Notes under the pieces: generated by a model
What the model saw: the letters and a program-made list of their open reading frames with translations, nothing else
Databases searched by the model: none
What the model was told of the DNA's origin: nothing
Program-made: the position numbers and the translations under genes
Shown here: positions 49,789 to 58,920 of the stretch, in pieces
How the letters are laid out: every line of letters begins with the position of its first letter
Numbering within the stretch: position 1 is the stretch's first letter
Source: Taibaiella sp.
GTDB taxonomy: Bacteria > Bacteroidota > Bacteroidia > Chitinophagales > Chitinophagaceae
Direction: 5' to 3'
NCBI GenBank assembly: GCA_019638495.1
Contig: JAHBTQ010000003.1
Span: forward strand, 186,001 to 250,000
Length of the DNA: 64,000 nt

Positions 49789-49821
49789 AGAGGGAGGCAC
49801 CGAACGGGCCTCCCTCTTTTT
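49789..49821 (+). terminator. Intrinsic terminator of the PSP1 gene
   Basis: Perfect 10-bp stem AGAGGGAGGC / GCCTCCCTCT with a 9-base loop, followed by T5. It lies between converging genes. Confidence 0.88.
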
Positions 49822-49843
49822 AGATGTGTGATGTGCCGGGTTA

Positions 49844-50713
49844 TTAATCCTGCATTTGGTTATACCTGCGTGTACGGTTCAACTCGTCCAGCAGTTTCCC
49901 ATTATTGCGTTTGTATTCCAATTCGTTTGGCGTACCAGCAGCCAGTTCAATTGATTTTTTGGCAGCGGCAGTAGCTTCCTCTGTGTGACCCATGCGCTTC
50001 TCGATGCGCGCTTTCAGGTACCACATGTAGAATGCCTTTGGATTTTGCTCTATTGCTTTGTTTACGTACTCACGAGCCAGATCAGTCTTCTGGTTTGTTT
50101 CGTAGTAGTAGCTGGCGGCCTGAAAGTAAGGAACAGATGGAGTATTTACTGCCTTGTCAATATTGTTCTCTGCTACCTTTTCGTTGTCAGCCTTCACAGG
50201 AATGATAACGCGAGTGCGTTCCCATGCTATTTCAATCTTGCAAGAGTTGAATGTAATGTCCGTGATACCTATTGTGAAGGTTTGTACCTCTTCGTGTACC
50301 GTAATTGGTGTTATCTTAAAACGAGCTACATCGAATTCTTTAGGAAATCCGTCAGCACTCCACGCACCGGTCCCGGTATTGATCACGATCTCCCATTTGT
50401 CTTTGTTTGGTATGGTATAGAGCGCGTATTCGCCTGCCTTTATGCGGTGGCCACCTATTTCCAGATCTTCACCCGTCTTTATTTTGGTAGGTGCGTTTGC
50501 GCCTGTGCGCCACACGTGGCCATAGGGTACCACATCGCCCATTATCTTTCGGCCGCGCATGGAGGGTCTGCTGTAGGTCAGCTCAATGCTGGACATGGAA
50601 AAGTCCTGCACCACTTTTGTGGTAGGGCTTAGGGCCGGTAACTTCAGCGATTGCGCACCTGCGCCCGCAGATAGCGTAGCGAGCAGCGCAAAAGAAACTA
50701 TGATCTTCTTCAT
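49844..50713 (-). CDS. DUF2911 family secreted protein with TPR-like tail
   Basis: 289 residues from the ATG at 50713, which opens a signal peptide (MKKIIVSFALLATLSAGAGAQ). The DUF2911 domain at about 25-175 shows QDFSMSSIELTYSRPSMRGRKI, YGHVWRTGANAPTKIKTGEDLEIGGHRIKAGEYALYTIP and WERTRVIIPV. The C-terminal 90 residues are helical with TPR pattern (AREYVNKAIEQNPKAFYMWYLKARIEKRMG). The family is common in Bacteroidota and uncharacterised. Upstream 210 bases is a minus-strand hairpin with a T8 run, described separately. Confidence 0.9.
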   Translation of the reverse strand: MKKIIVSFALLATLSAGAGAQSLKLPALSPTTKVVQDFSMSSIELTYSRPSMRGRKIMGDVVPYGHVWRTGANAPTKIKTGEDLEIGGHRIKAGEYALYTIPNKDKWEIVINTGTGAWSADGFPKEFDVARFKITPITVHEEVQTFTIGITDITFNSCKIEIAWERTRVIIPVKADNEKVAENNIDKAVNTPSVPYFQAASYYYETNQKTDLAREYVNKAIEQNPKAFYMWYLKARIEKRMGHTEEATAAAKKSIELAAGTPNELEYKRNNGKLLDELNRTRRYNQMQD

Positions 50714-50914
50714 CGTGTCTTTGTGATTTTTTAGAGTATGCAATTTACGAATGTCTTTCAGTAATAAGTTCAAAGTGTGAAGCGTGTAGTTGAAGCATTG
50801 GGAATTGTTGTAGCGATGATTAATTACGCTTGCAATCGAGCGAGATTTTTGGGTTGGCATGGCAAAGAATGCCTCGTGTGATTATCTACTAGCTGACCAG
50901 AAAAATGCTCGTGC

Positions 50915-50947
50915 AAAAAAAATCCCGACACGCCGTGCGCGTCGGGA
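50915..50947 (-). terminator. Orphan minus-strand intrinsic terminator upstream of DUF2911
   Basis: On the minus strand an 11-bp stem TCCCGACGCGC / GCGTGTCGGGA (one G-T pair, loop ACG) is followed by eight T. It points towards the DUF2911 gene, but no minus-strand gene ends before it. It must terminate a non-coding transcript or act as an attenuator. Confidence 0.7.
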
Positions 50948-50990
50948 AAGGACTGTGCTTACTAACCCATCGTTAGTACCACAAATGTCA
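50948..50990 (-). ncRNA. Candidate small RNA or leader ending at the orphan terminator
   Basis: Directly upstream of the terminator the minus strand has a perfect 7-bp inverted repeat TACTAAC-GATGG-GTTAGTA (plus 50960-50978), giving a two-hairpin RNA. A GACATTTG string just upstream is a poor -7 match. No protein frame of credible composition covers it. It could be a short RNA or the 5' leader of DUF2911. Confidence 0.3.
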
Positions 50991-50999
50991 GCAAAAAGC

Positions 51000-51284
51000 A
51001 CGGAAATTCTAAATAAAATTTCTATTAATGCAATGTGTCGCCAGGTGTGTGACAATAATTGCGATGTGATTGTTGCGGTATTGTTTGTACAATATTGATA
51101 ATCAATGTTTTGTTGATATTTTATTTTAAAAATGATAGGTGGTGGAGAACAAATAGCGAACAATTTAGGGGTGAAAACAAGTCGCGTCATCACCTGCAAA
51201 ATTGGCCGGCAGACACCGTAGTTCAAAGGGTATTGTTGGGAAATGTTGGAGTTGTCGGTTTTGTGTTATAAGTTTTCAGCATCA
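51000..51284. other. A/T-rich intergenic stretch with no gene found
   Basis: Together with the candidate leader this forms a 571-base gap between divergent DUF2911 and hydroxylase genes. It is unusually A/T-rich and contains short dyads such as ATTGAT-A-ATCAAT near 51094-51106. A minus-strand TACCCTTTG (plus 51223-51231) is one base longer than a -7 box. I see no credible small gene. Confidence 0.5.
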
Positions 51285-51986
51285 ATGAAAACAGTTGTCA
51301 AATACCTGAAGCTACCGATGAGTTTCTCCGCAGACCTTATGATGCGTGAGGTTGAGATAATAAACCGGGGATGGCAGTTACACTATAATGCCAGGGACTA
51401 TGCAGGAGACTGGAGCGCGGTACCATTGAGATCGGTGGGGGGAAGTATGACCAACGTAGTAGCACTGGGCCGGGATGCAGGGTTTGCCGATACAGAGCTT
51501 ATGGCTCAAAGCCCATTCCTGAAAAGTGTGGTTGAATCATTTCAATGTCCGCTGATGGCGGTGCGGCTACTTCGCTTACAGTCAGGCAGTGTAATAAAGG
51601 AACATACAGATCCCGATCTCAACTTTGAGCAGGGCGAGGCAAGGATCCATATACCGGTGCAGACGCATGATGATGTTGCGTTTTACCTGCAAGGTGAGCG
51701 CATTCCGATGCGGGCCGGCGAGTGCTGGTACACTAATGTAAATCTACCGCACAGGGTAAATAATGAAAGCCCGGTAGACCGTATTCACCTGGTGCTTGAC
51801 TGCGTGGTAAATGATTGGCTGCGACAATTGTTTGCGGCAAATGCAACACGTGCAACCTACAGTGAAATAGAAGAAATGAAATGGAAAGATGAAGAAAAGG
51901 CCGGCATAATCGCTTCCCTCCGCGCATTGGGAACGGATACCGGACGACAGCTGGCTGACGAGATGGAATCTAGTGGTGTAACTTAA
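51285..51986 (+). CDS. Aspartyl/asparaginyl beta-hydroxylase family 2OG dioxygenase
   Basis: 233 residues from the ATG at 51285. The cupin-type iron site is VIKEHTDPDLNFEQGEARIHIPVQT (His and Asp ligands) with distal His in VNLPHRVNNESPVDRIHLVLDCVVND. The family oxidises Asp/Asn side chains with Fe(II) and 2-oxoglutarate. Bacterial members act on peptides or metabolites and the substrate here is unknown. Its stop overlaps the reverse stop of the convergent hydrolase gene by four bases. Confidence 0.88.
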   Translation: MKTVVKYLKLPMSFSADLMMREVEIINRGWQLHYNARDYAGDWSAVPLRSVGGSMTNVVALGRDAGFADTELMAQSPFLKSVVESFQCPLMAVRLLRLQSGSVIKEHTDPDLNFEQGEARIHIPVQTHDDVAFYLQGERIPMRAGECWYTNVNLPHRVNNESPVDRIHLVLDCVVNDWLRQLFAANATRATYSEIEEMKWKDEEKAGIIASLRALGTDTGRQLADEMESSGVT

Positions 51987-52837
51987 TCTTTTTCAGACCG
52001 GGCTGATTGCCTGAGATTCTCTTCGTAACAATCGCGGCCGTAGTTGTATTTGCGGAGCGTGCTTTTCCTGAAGCGGTAGAAATGAATGATGCTGTCGCGC
52101 CGGGAGTAAGCGTGAACAGGTGAGTTTTCTTTGTTGTCCGGTAGTGTAGTTAACATTTCAAACAACTCGTGCATGTCCTCATCTTTATAACTCGCAAACG
52201 AATGACCTCCCTGGGCGAGATAAATGTAAGTATCAGGGTTGTATTTCTTTTGGAGCGCATATTCTATTAGAAGGAATTCATAGGGGATGGTCTTGTCAGA
52301 TGTCGTGGCAAGAAACAGCACCTTTCGGTCGGCAACGCGATCGTATTTAACGGTCTTATTGAAATTTTGTAACTGCGGATAACCGTTACATACCACCACG
52401 CCGTCAAAATAATCAGCGTGAGAATAGAATATCCTGTAGCTCCCCGTGCCACCATCAGAGAAGCCTGAAATAAATCGCCGTTTGTAGTTTTTTTGTTGCA
52501 GCACTTTGCAAAGCGAACGAAAACAATGTTCATGGTCAGCTATCCAATCCATGCTGTCGTTTTTCACTGGGATAAGTACATTCATTCCACTGTTGAGTGC
52601 CGCCGGGACGAAGTAGGGATTTTCCTCGAGTAAAAAAGCTAGTGTGGGCAACGGCTGATTGGCCGCGAATGCCGGGTTTCTTACGCCTCCGTGCAGAAAC
52701 ACGATCACCCCGTCATTCTCCTGTCTGGAAATGAGGTAGTATTTGTTGCCTTCTATATTGAGTACTGATGTGTCGATATTGCGGGAGTAGGAGACTACTG
52801 AAAGCAGTAGCGCCACAAAACTCAAAACATGCCTCAT
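51983..52837 (-). CDS. Secreted alpha/beta hydrolase (esterase-like)
   Basis: 284 residues from the ATG at 52837, which opens a signal peptide (MRHVLSFVALLLSVVSYS). The hydrolase core has GVIVFLHGGV, the nucleophile elbow SGFSDGGTGSYR, acid loop FLATTSDKTIPYEF and histidine in LAQGGHSFASYKDEDM. This layout resembles polyhydroxybutyrate depolymerase-type or feruloyl-esterase-like secreted enzymes. The Arg/Tyr-rich C-terminus (RRDSIIHFYRFRKSTLRKYNYGRD) is unusual. Substrate unknown. Confidence 0.8.
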   Translation of the reverse strand: MRHVLSFVALLLSVVSYSRNIDTSVLNIEGNKYYLISRQENDGVIVFLHGGVRNPAFAANQPLPTLAFLLEENPYFVPAALNSGMNVLIPVKNDSMDWIADHEHCFRSLCKVLQQKNYKRRFISGFSDGGTGSYRIFYSHADYFDGVVVCNGYPQLQNFNKTVKYDRVADRKVLFLATTSDKTIPYEFLLIEYALQKKYNPDTYIYLAQGGHSFASYKDEDMHELFEMLTTLPDNKENSPVHAYSRRDSIIHFYRFRKSTLRKYNYGRDCYEENLRQSARSEKD

Positions 52838-53033
52838 GCAATTAGAAAATTGTAGTCTACAAGTTAGCAATTTAAGTGTCGTCATCCGTCTAGGGGAGGC
52901 AAATGGAACGCTATTTTTTGAGAGCAGAAGGTTTGTCTTGCCATAATGTGGTAACTTATGCGTCTATTTTGGGTAGGCGGTCGCGGATAAATAGCGGATA
53001 GCACCACCCGGTTTTTTTATATTTCAAAATTCT

Positions 53034-53804
53034 ATGGATTCGATCATCTCTATAAGACATCTCAATAAACGCTACGGCAACAAGATAGTGCTGGAGGATA
53101 TAAACCTTGAAGTGAGTCCCGGGCAGGTAATCGGGTACATAGGCCCGAATGGCGCCGGCAAATCAACCACCGTGAAAATACTGTGCGGTATCATACAGGA
53201 CTATGAGGGCGATGTGCTGATAGCAGGTAGGAACATGCGCGAAAATATGCTGGAACTGAAGCGGATGATAGGCTACATCCCAGAACTGTCTGAGATGTAT
53301 GATCTGCTGACGCCGCGGGAATACCTGACTTTCATTGGCAAGTTGTATCACCTTGATGATTCGGTGATAGAGCAACGATCTCTGAGTATGCTCGGCTCGT
53401 TTGGGTTGGCAGACAAGATGGACGAGCGCATGGACACCTTCTCTAAAGGTATGCGGCAAAAGGTGCTTATAACATCTGGACTGTTGCATAATCCGTCTAT
53501 TATTATTCTTGACGAGCCACTTTCCGGTCTTGATGCGAATGCCGTGATATTGGTAAAGGAACTGCTGCAAGTGATGAAACAGGAAGGGAAGACAGTGATC
53601 TATTGTTCGCATATGATGGATGTAGTGGAGAAAGTGTCTGACAGGATCGTACTGATCAACGAAGGACGCGTGATCGCGGACGGTACCATTCATGAGTTAA
53701 GGCAGGGTGGCGATGATTCGCTGGAAAAGATATTCTCAAAATTAACGATGGGCGATCGTGGGCATGAGGCCAATGGATTTGCAAGCGCATTTGGAAACGC
53801 CTAA
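53034..53804 (+). CDS. ABC transporter ATP-binding protein
   Basis: 256 residues. Walker A is GPNGAGKST, the signature is FSKGMRQKV, Walker B is IIILDEPLSGLD and the switch His is in CSHMMD. The FSKGMRQK signature is typical of ABC-2 type exporters. The next gene, 15 bases on, encodes the membrane partner, so the pair should form one exporter. A TATATTTC box precedes it (near 53016). Confidence 0.95.
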   Translation: MDSIISIRHLNKRYGNKIVLEDINLEVSPGQVIGYIGPNGAGKSTTVKILCGIIQDYEGDVLIAGRNMRENMLELKRMIGYIPELSEMYDLLTPREYLTFIGKLYHLDDSVIEQRSLSMLGSFGLADKMDERMDTFSKGMRQKVLITSGLLHNPSIIILDEPLSGLDANAVILVKELLQVMKQEGKTVIYCSHMMDVVEKVSDRIVLINEGRVIADGTIHELRQGGDDSLEKIFSKLTMGDRGHEANGFASAFGNA

Positions 53805-53819
53805 TAAACCCGGACACAA

Positions 53820-55490
53820 ATGAACAAGTTACTACTATCGTTGCTCATGCTGCCATCTAAGATGTGGCGTGCAATGGGTGCAGATACAGACCAGCTTAAG
53901 GCCATCCTGGATGTGAAGTTGAAAATGGACGACCGCAAACCGATGGCAATGGGGCGGGCGCAGAAAAAGCAAAGTAAGAACAACCTGGTGCTGCATACCG
54001 TAATGGCTGCTATTGCCGGCGCACTGTGCATATTCCCGTTACTTATGTTCCGGTATGATGTTTTCGGGCTGTTCGGCTACTTCACCATTCTGATGTTCCT
54101 GCTTACGTTCTCGCTCACTACAGACTACGCCAATGTGCTGGTGGACAGCCGGGACAAGTTTATCCTATTGCCACGCCCGCTAAATGAGAGTACGTTGTTC
54201 CTGGCGCGCATGCTTCACCTGTTTGTATATGTCTTCAGGACCGTATTGCCCATGGCGCTCCCCGGGTGGATAACGCTGGGACTGGCTGGTGGCTGGCAGG
54301 CAGCCATACTCTTTCCCATTCCGTTGGTGCTGATGGTGTTTATGTGCATTTTCATTGTCAACGGTGCTTATGTACTTATTCTGAAGTTTGCATCACCCGC
54401 AAGATTCAAAAATATCATCGCCTCCTTCCAGATAGTGTTCACCATTTTTAGCGCCAGTGCTTATTATCTTATCTCAGGTGCTATGAATAGCACTATGCTG
54501 CGGGAACTCAATCCTGCGGATCTGAAATGGGTTGTCTACTTTCCATCTTATTGGCTTGCAGCCTGCTGGACATGGGTGGGTTTCGATGCGGCATTGCCTC
54601 ACGTGGGCTGGCTGAGCGTACTTGCTATAGTGTTTCCCGTAGTGTGTATGTGGATAGCGATAAAGAAATTAGCTCCGGCATTTTCGGCAAAACTTGCTGC
54701 GGCAGAATCTATGGGTGATTCCGGGAACGCAGTTGCGGGCCGGGGCAGGACATCACGCAGGAGCTTGTTTCTAAAGCTTGCAAATGCAACGAACAAAAAT
54801 GATGCTGCACGGGCCGGATTTATAATTACCTGGTTGCAAACCGGGAGGAGCCGTGCCTTCAAAATGAAGTTGTATCCGTCGCTGGTTACCGCGCCGCTAT
54901 ATTTCGTGTTTTTGCTGAGCCAGGGAAAACGCTCGTTGGTAGAGAATATCGCATTGCTCCCCACAACCCAGAAGCATCTTTTCCTGCTCTATATTCCGGC
55001 TTTCGCGTTGCTGAACTGCATGCATTATCTCCCGCGGTCAGAGCAATATAAAGCTGCCTGGGTATATTACCCTGCTCCCCTGGAAACACCGGGCTTTGTG
55101 CTTGCCGGGGCCTTCAAGGCACTTTGGGTGAAATTCTTTGCGCCTTATATGGCCGTTATCGCTACAATTGTCTTGTATCTGTGGGGTGGCAGGGCTGCGA
55201 TGGACATAGTGTTAGCCGCAGTGAACGTAACATTGTTTGCCTTGTGCATGATGTACCTTACAGTTAAGGCGTTTCCATTTTCTGTCACTGAAGAGGAGAA
55301 AGGTACAGACGCTGGCGTTCGGGTGTTGGCTACTTTTTCGCTTATTGCCGTGCTGGCTGCGGGGCACTATTTCGCAGTGTCTATCTGGTGGCTTAAGCTA
55401 ACTTTTACAGGTTTGTCGCTAATGATGGTGCTATACGTATGGCTCAGTTATCGTGGGCTGCAGTGGGATAAGATAAAGCAGGCGACATAG
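53820..55490 (+). CDS. ABC exporter membrane subunit (large, divergent)
   Basis: 556 residues with about twelve hydrophobic segments from residue 60 onwards, plus a soluble N-terminus (LKAILDVKLKMDDRKPMAMGRAQKK) and a middle cytoplasmic loop around 290-345 (RGRTSRRSLFLKLANATNKND). The length and two six-helix halves suggest a fused full-length permease rather than a half-size ABC-2 subunit. No known permease motif is recognised. Position after the ATPase gene is the main evidence of function. The cargo is unknown. Confidence 0.82.
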   Translation: MNKLLLSLLMLPSKMWRAMGADTDQLKAILDVKLKMDDRKPMAMGRAQKKQSKNNLVLHTVMAAIAGALCIFPLLMFRYDVFGLFGYFTILMFLLTFSLTTDYANVLVDSRDKFILLPRPLNESTLFLARMLHLFVYVFRTVLPMALPGWITLGLAGGWQAAILFPIPLVLMVFMCIFIVNGAYVLILKFASPARFKNIIASFQIVFTIFSASAYYLISGAMNSTMLRELNPADLKWVVYFPSYWLAACWTWVGFDAALPHVGWLSVLAIVFPVVCMWIAIKKLAPAFSAKLAAAESMGDSGNAVAGRGRTSRRSLFLKLANATNKNDAARAGFIITWLQTGRSRAFKMKLYPSLVTAPLYFVFLLSQGKRSLVENIALLPTTQKHLFLLYIPAFALLNCMHYLPRSEQYKAAWVYYPAPLETPGFVLAGAFKALWVKFFAPYMAVIATIVLYLWGGRAAMDIVLAAVNVTLFALCMMYLTVKAFPFSVTEEEKGTDAGVRVLATFSLIAVLAAGHYFAVSIWWLKLTFTGLSLMMVLYVWLSYRGLQWDKIKQAT

Positions 55491-55525
55491 TGGTAGCGAT
55501 GGCGCACCGCCAGGTAGTAATTAAA

Positions 55526-55551
55526 AGGGCTGCAATTCTGCAGCCCTCTTA
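55526..55551. terminator. Bidirectional hairpin between ABC permease and Bax inhibitor genes
   Basis: Perfect 9-bp stem AGGGCTGCA / TGCAGCCCT with loop ATTC. The minus-strand side is followed by TTTTAATT and the plus side by CTTAATTT, so it can serve both converging genes, the minus strand better. Confidence 0.65.
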
Positions 55552-55576
55552 ATTTGAAATGTTATGTTCGGTTGCC

Positions 55577-56344
55577 TTAGTCGCGCCTGTTGCCGAAAAC
55601 GCGAAGAAGCATGATGAACAGGTTGATGAAGTCAAGGTAAAGAGTAAGCGCTCCAAAGAGGGAGAGCTTCTTAGTGTCACCGGCTGATACGTTACCATAT
55701 TCCACGCCGGCACCTATTCTCTTTAGTTTTTGAACATCATAGGCTGTGAGGCCCGTGAAGACTGCAACACCCACCAGGCTAATGACATATGCAAGTGCCT
55801 GGCTATGCATGAACCAGTTTACCATCATGGCAATGATCATGCCCACAAGACCCATCATAAGGATGGAGCCGAAGGATGTCAGGTCCTTGTCTGTGGTGTA
55901 GCCCATCACCGCCATTACTCCAAACATAATTGAAGCAGTAGCGAAGCAGCCAACAACGGAGCCTGTAGTGTAAACCAAAAGTAGGAAGCTAAGGCTCATG
56001 CCCGTGCATGCGGCATAGGCAAGAAAGAAGGCCGTCATAAGCGTAGGCGACAGGCGCTGGAAAGCAAATGTCATGGCGAATATAAAGCCCAATGGTGCAA
56101 GGGTAATGATCCAGCCGAGTGGTGAGAGCTTCATCCCCTTGTCCGTTGCCTGTAAAAGATGCTCAAGCAGGGCCGGCGACGATGCGAATAGTACTGCGAA
56201 AATTGCAGAAATACCCAATGCGGCAAACATCCATGAAAAGACGCCGGCCATAAATTTTTTAGACACTGCGCCGGAAACGCCGGTTTGCCTGCTGTCTATA
56301 ACGGTGTAGCTTGAAAAATCAGTACGATTATTGTAGTTGTCCAT
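55577..56344 (-). CDS. Bax inhibitor-1 / YccA family membrane protein
   Basis: 255 residues with seven membrane helices from about residue 30 to 250. The signature MTAFFLAYAACTGMSLSFLLLVYTTGSV and the C-terminal GALTLYLDFINLFIMLLRVFGNRRD match the TMBIM/YccA family. Members are thought to be pH-sensitive calcium leak channels or FtsH modulators. The conserved Asp in YLDFINLF is present. It is a single gene, with a TAATTTTA box 26 bases upstream. Confidence 0.94.
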   Translation of the reverse strand: MDNYNNRTDFSSYTVIDSRQTGVSGAVSKKFMAGVFSWMFAALGISAIFAVLFASSPALLEHLLQATDKGMKLSPLGWIITLAPLGFIFAMTFAFQRLSPTLMTAFFLAYAACTGMSLSFLLLVYTTGSVVGCFATASIMFGVMAVMGYTTDKDLTSFGSILMMGLVGMIIAMMVNWFMHSQALAYVISLVGVAVFTGLTAYDVQKLKRIGAGVEYGNVSAGDTKKLSLFGALTLYLDFINLFIMLLRVFGNRRD

Positions 56345-56449
56345 TTCTGTTTTGTTGAACTTCCGGCTGTAAAATTACGCCACTCTATAGGTAAGGTGCG
56401 TGATTATGGTCATTTTTAACAATGTTACAGACATTCCGGAATCAAGAGG

Positions 56450-57376
56450 TTAGTAAGTGATGAGCGCAGTAAAGTGAGCGCGCTCTCTTTTCTTCGTAAA
56501 TATATGCCAGTTGCCATCATAAGCAATATAGGTAGGAAATATTTTATTCCCTATAACGGATGTGCGAATGTTCATGGATACATCAAAGTCGTAGACGAGT
56601 GTGCGATAGGATAGGGAATAGTCTCGAGCGAGGATGGCGTAATCCCGTTTCCGGAACCAGGTGGTGAGATCGTTATAGATTACCTTCTTCTCAAACCCCT
56701 TTTTAGGGGTGATGCGGAATATGTAGCAGGGTTCGCCATTGTAATCTTTCAGCGAAACGTGGAAGTCGTACTTTTCGGCCTCTTCGGGATCGAATATGGA
56801 AGCGCGGTCTGCAACGAAGGGGATGCCGTGAATACGGGCACCCGGATTGAAGATGAGTTGTTTGAGGCGGTATTTGCTCACTTCAATGGCACTGCCATCC
56901 TGTTGCACCAGGCTGCCGGCTACCACGTCGTTTTCGTTGCAAACGGAATCGGAAGAAAAGAATAACGACGCGTAGAGCTCGGAGGTGTAGTAGTTAAGGT
57001 CGCCATTGCGTTTTCGGTAGTTGCCACGCTCTTTGCGTTCCAGAAAGCGGGTGATGCGGCACCGGGAAGACCGGTATTGCCGCGTGATGCTGTGCTCTCC
57101 TGCTATGGTGTCTTGACGTCGTCTCCCAAAGATGACAATATCGTTATCTGCCTTGTATGGAACGAGGTGCATGCTCCGGAATGACTTATAGAAGGTGGTG
57201 TCATTGCGAACACGGCGGATAAAGGCATTTATATCGAAGCCACTGTGCACCACAAATGTATCCATGACCACGGGCTGGCTGAAAATGCTACCCGTGTCCG
57301 GGTTTTGTGCATGGGCACAGAAGAGTAGCAATAGGCAGCAGCATACCGAAATGATATGACGCCGCAATGCTATCAT
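56450..57376 (-). CDS. Secreted protein of unknown function, linked to ispD
   Basis: 308 residues with a signal peptide (HIISVCCCLLLLFCAHAQ). The mature protein is basic and beta-rich: RSMHLVPYKADNDIVIFGRR, GEPCYIFRITPKKGFEKKVIYNDLTTWFRKRDYAILARDYSLSYRT, NKIFPTYIAYDGNWHIFTKKRERAHFTALITY. The latter half is reminiscent of LolA/LolB-type or outer-membrane lipoprotein-sorting folds, which is only a shape-based guess. Its ATG overlaps the ispD stop by four bases, so it is translationally coupled to an isoprenoid gene with no obvious link. Confidence 0.75.
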   Translation of the reverse strand: MIALRRHIISVCCCLLLLFCAHAQNPDTGSIFSQPVVMDTFVVHSGFDINAFIRRVRNDTTFYKSFRSMHLVPYKADNDIVIFGRRRQDTIAGEHSITRQYRSSRCRITRFLERKERGNYRKRNGDLNYYTSELYASLFFSSDSVCNENDVVAGSLVQQDGSAIEVSKYRLKQLIFNPGARIHGIPFVADRASIFDPEEAEKYDFHVSLKDYNGEPCYIFRITPKKGFEKKVIYNDLTTWFRKRDYAILARDYSLSYRTLVYDFDVSMNIRTSVIGNKIFPTYIAYDGNWHIFTKKRERAHFTALITY

Positions 57377-58056
57377 ATCGCTGCCTTAATGAGCGTATCG
57401 GCGATGATCATATCGCCTGGGGTAGTTATTTTGATATTGTCTTTGTCGCCTTCAACAAGATGGATTTTCGCGCCTGCAGCTTCTGCTACCGAAGCTTCAT
57501 CTGTAAATAAGGGGGAGTAGGGTTGGTTGAATGCGGGAATAATGATATCGGTAAGGAAGGTTTGCGGGGTTTGCATAATGCGCACTTTTTCCCTGTCCAG
57601 CGCTCGCGCAGTTCCGTCATCATCTACCATGCGCAAGCTTTCTGTAACCGGGATAGAGGGGATAGCCGATCCAAACGCCATGGCCTGCTCATAGCAACGG
57701 TAGATCAATTTGTCTGAAACTAACGGGCGCACTGCATCATGTATAAAGACGACTCCTTTCCCTTCTATCATTTTCAGTCCGTTCTGCACACTATGGAATC
57801 GCGTCTCTCCGCCGGCCACAATAGTTACATCCAGTTGGCCTACGTATGATTTAAGTATGGTTTGCGTGCTATCAAGTTGGTCTGTGGGTGCCACCAGAAT
57901 GATTTTTATGCCGGGTATCGCATGAGCAAAAGCAAGCACCGAATGACACAGCAGCGGCATGTTGAGGAGGGGGAGAAACTGTTTGGGAACAGAGCCACCC
58001 ATTCTGACTCCTTTGCCGCCTGCCACGATAACTACAAATTTCCTGATGTCTGCCAT
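57373..58056 (-). CDS. ispD: 2-C-methyl-D-erythritol 4-phosphate cytidylyltransferase
   Basis: Third step of the non-mevalonate isoprenoid pathway: joins CTP and methylerythritol phosphate. 227 residues. The nucleotide loop is VAGGKGVRMGGSVPKQFLPL, followed by IVAGGETRFHSVQNGL, HDAVRPLVS and the C-terminal VEGDKDNIKITTPGDMIIAD. AGGKGxRMG replaces the commoner AAGxGxRMG, as in other Bacteroidota. It is the first gene of a two-gene unit. Confidence 0.95.
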   Translation of the reverse strand: MADIRKFVVIVAGGKGVRMGGSVPKQFLPLLNMPLLCHSVLAFAHAIPGIKIILVAPTDQLDSTQTILKSYVGQLDVTIVAGGETRFHSVQNGLKMIEGKGVVFIHDAVRPLVSDKLIYRCYEQAMAFGSAIPSIPVTESLRMVDDDGTARALDREKVRIMQTPQTFLTDIIIPAFNQPYSPLFTDEASVAEAAGAKIHLVEGDKDNIKITTPGDMIIADTLIKAAI

Positions 58057-58683
58057 TTTGTGAACGGTAAGTGCTGTGAAGGTTTATAAGATTTGATGTC
58101 AAATCCAAGCACAAAAGAACATCATTATAGCCTTACCGCCAAAGACGGCCTTGTTATAGTTGTGTGAGCAGTGGAAGAAAATTGCTTGCCTCAATTACAA
58201 TCCGGATAGTTGACCTTCGACAGCAAGTTGATGATCAGCATTTTTCAGGCCCAAGGGAAGATAATTATGTAATAGTATATGGTATTTGCAGCATATGATT
58301 TAGGATGGAAACGTTTTTGCGGAGTCTGGTCCGGTTGGTCCGATTTACTTTTTTTGCCGTTCTCGTTTCTGTGCGAAATGCAAAATGAACGAACAAAAAT
58401 CCGGGCAACTATTTGCCTTTTTTTCACAAACCGGAATTGACCCCAGAGGTGGGATAGCCGACATTTTTTCGATTCGTGCTCAAAAAGGCATTTGCTGACA
58501 ACCGAAACCGGCTGATACTCGTATATTTTGGTAGAATCGTCTGATAGCTATTATGCCGGTGAGATTTATGCATTGAGTGATATTAAACATGTTAGCCGGA
58601 ATAACAATTCTCTAACTTGCTTTATATTTACACCGCGTTTTACGACCGAAGCCCCACCGGATCACTGTAAAGAACAACACACC
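58057..58683. other. 627-base intergenic region
   Basis: Between divergent ispD and a small plus-strand gene. I see no convincing protein frame. A weak hairpin GGCAA-CTAT-TTGCC at 58404-58417 followed by T7 could end a short plus-strand RNA. TATATTTA near 58625 may be a degenerate -7 box for the downstream gene. The direct repeat TGGTCCGG-TTGGTCCGA sits near 58327. Confidence 0.4.
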
Positions 58684-58920
58684 ATGAACAATTTCAACAT
58701 AGTGCATGCTGCCATTCGCAAGAGATGCGATAGGGTGAACGAGCCGAACGCAGACTGTATTGATGCTATCCTGCAGGAACTTGACGCTACATATCATGAA
58801 CATGTGGACTTTTACCTCAGTTTTCTCCAGGATCTCGGCCTGATCAAGTACAATCATGCCACAAGGGAGGTGAGTATCACCGAACGGGGAAAGAACACGG
58901 AACAAATATTCAAAGAATAA
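58684..58920 (+). CDS. Small winged-helix-like protein
   Basis: 78 residues from the ATG at 58684. It is predicted helical with a C-terminal wing: FYLSFLQDLGLIKYNHATREVSITERGKNTEQIF reads like the last helix and wing of a winged-helix domain. The first half (IRKRCDRVNEPNADCIDAILQELDATYHE) is helical. The frame extends upstream without a nearby ATG. It is likely a small DNA-binding or protein-interaction module. It is followed directly by a strong hairpin. Confidence 0.6.
   Translation: MNNFNIVHAAIRKRCDRVNEPNADCIDAILQELDATYHEHVDFYLSFLQDLGLIKYNHATREVSITERGKNTEQIFKE

Noticed and set aside
50882..51226. 114-residue minus-strand frame across the orphan terminator
   Set aside because: Its Arg-rich and Phe-rich part is simply the translation of the terminator stem and T run, and no start signal supports it.
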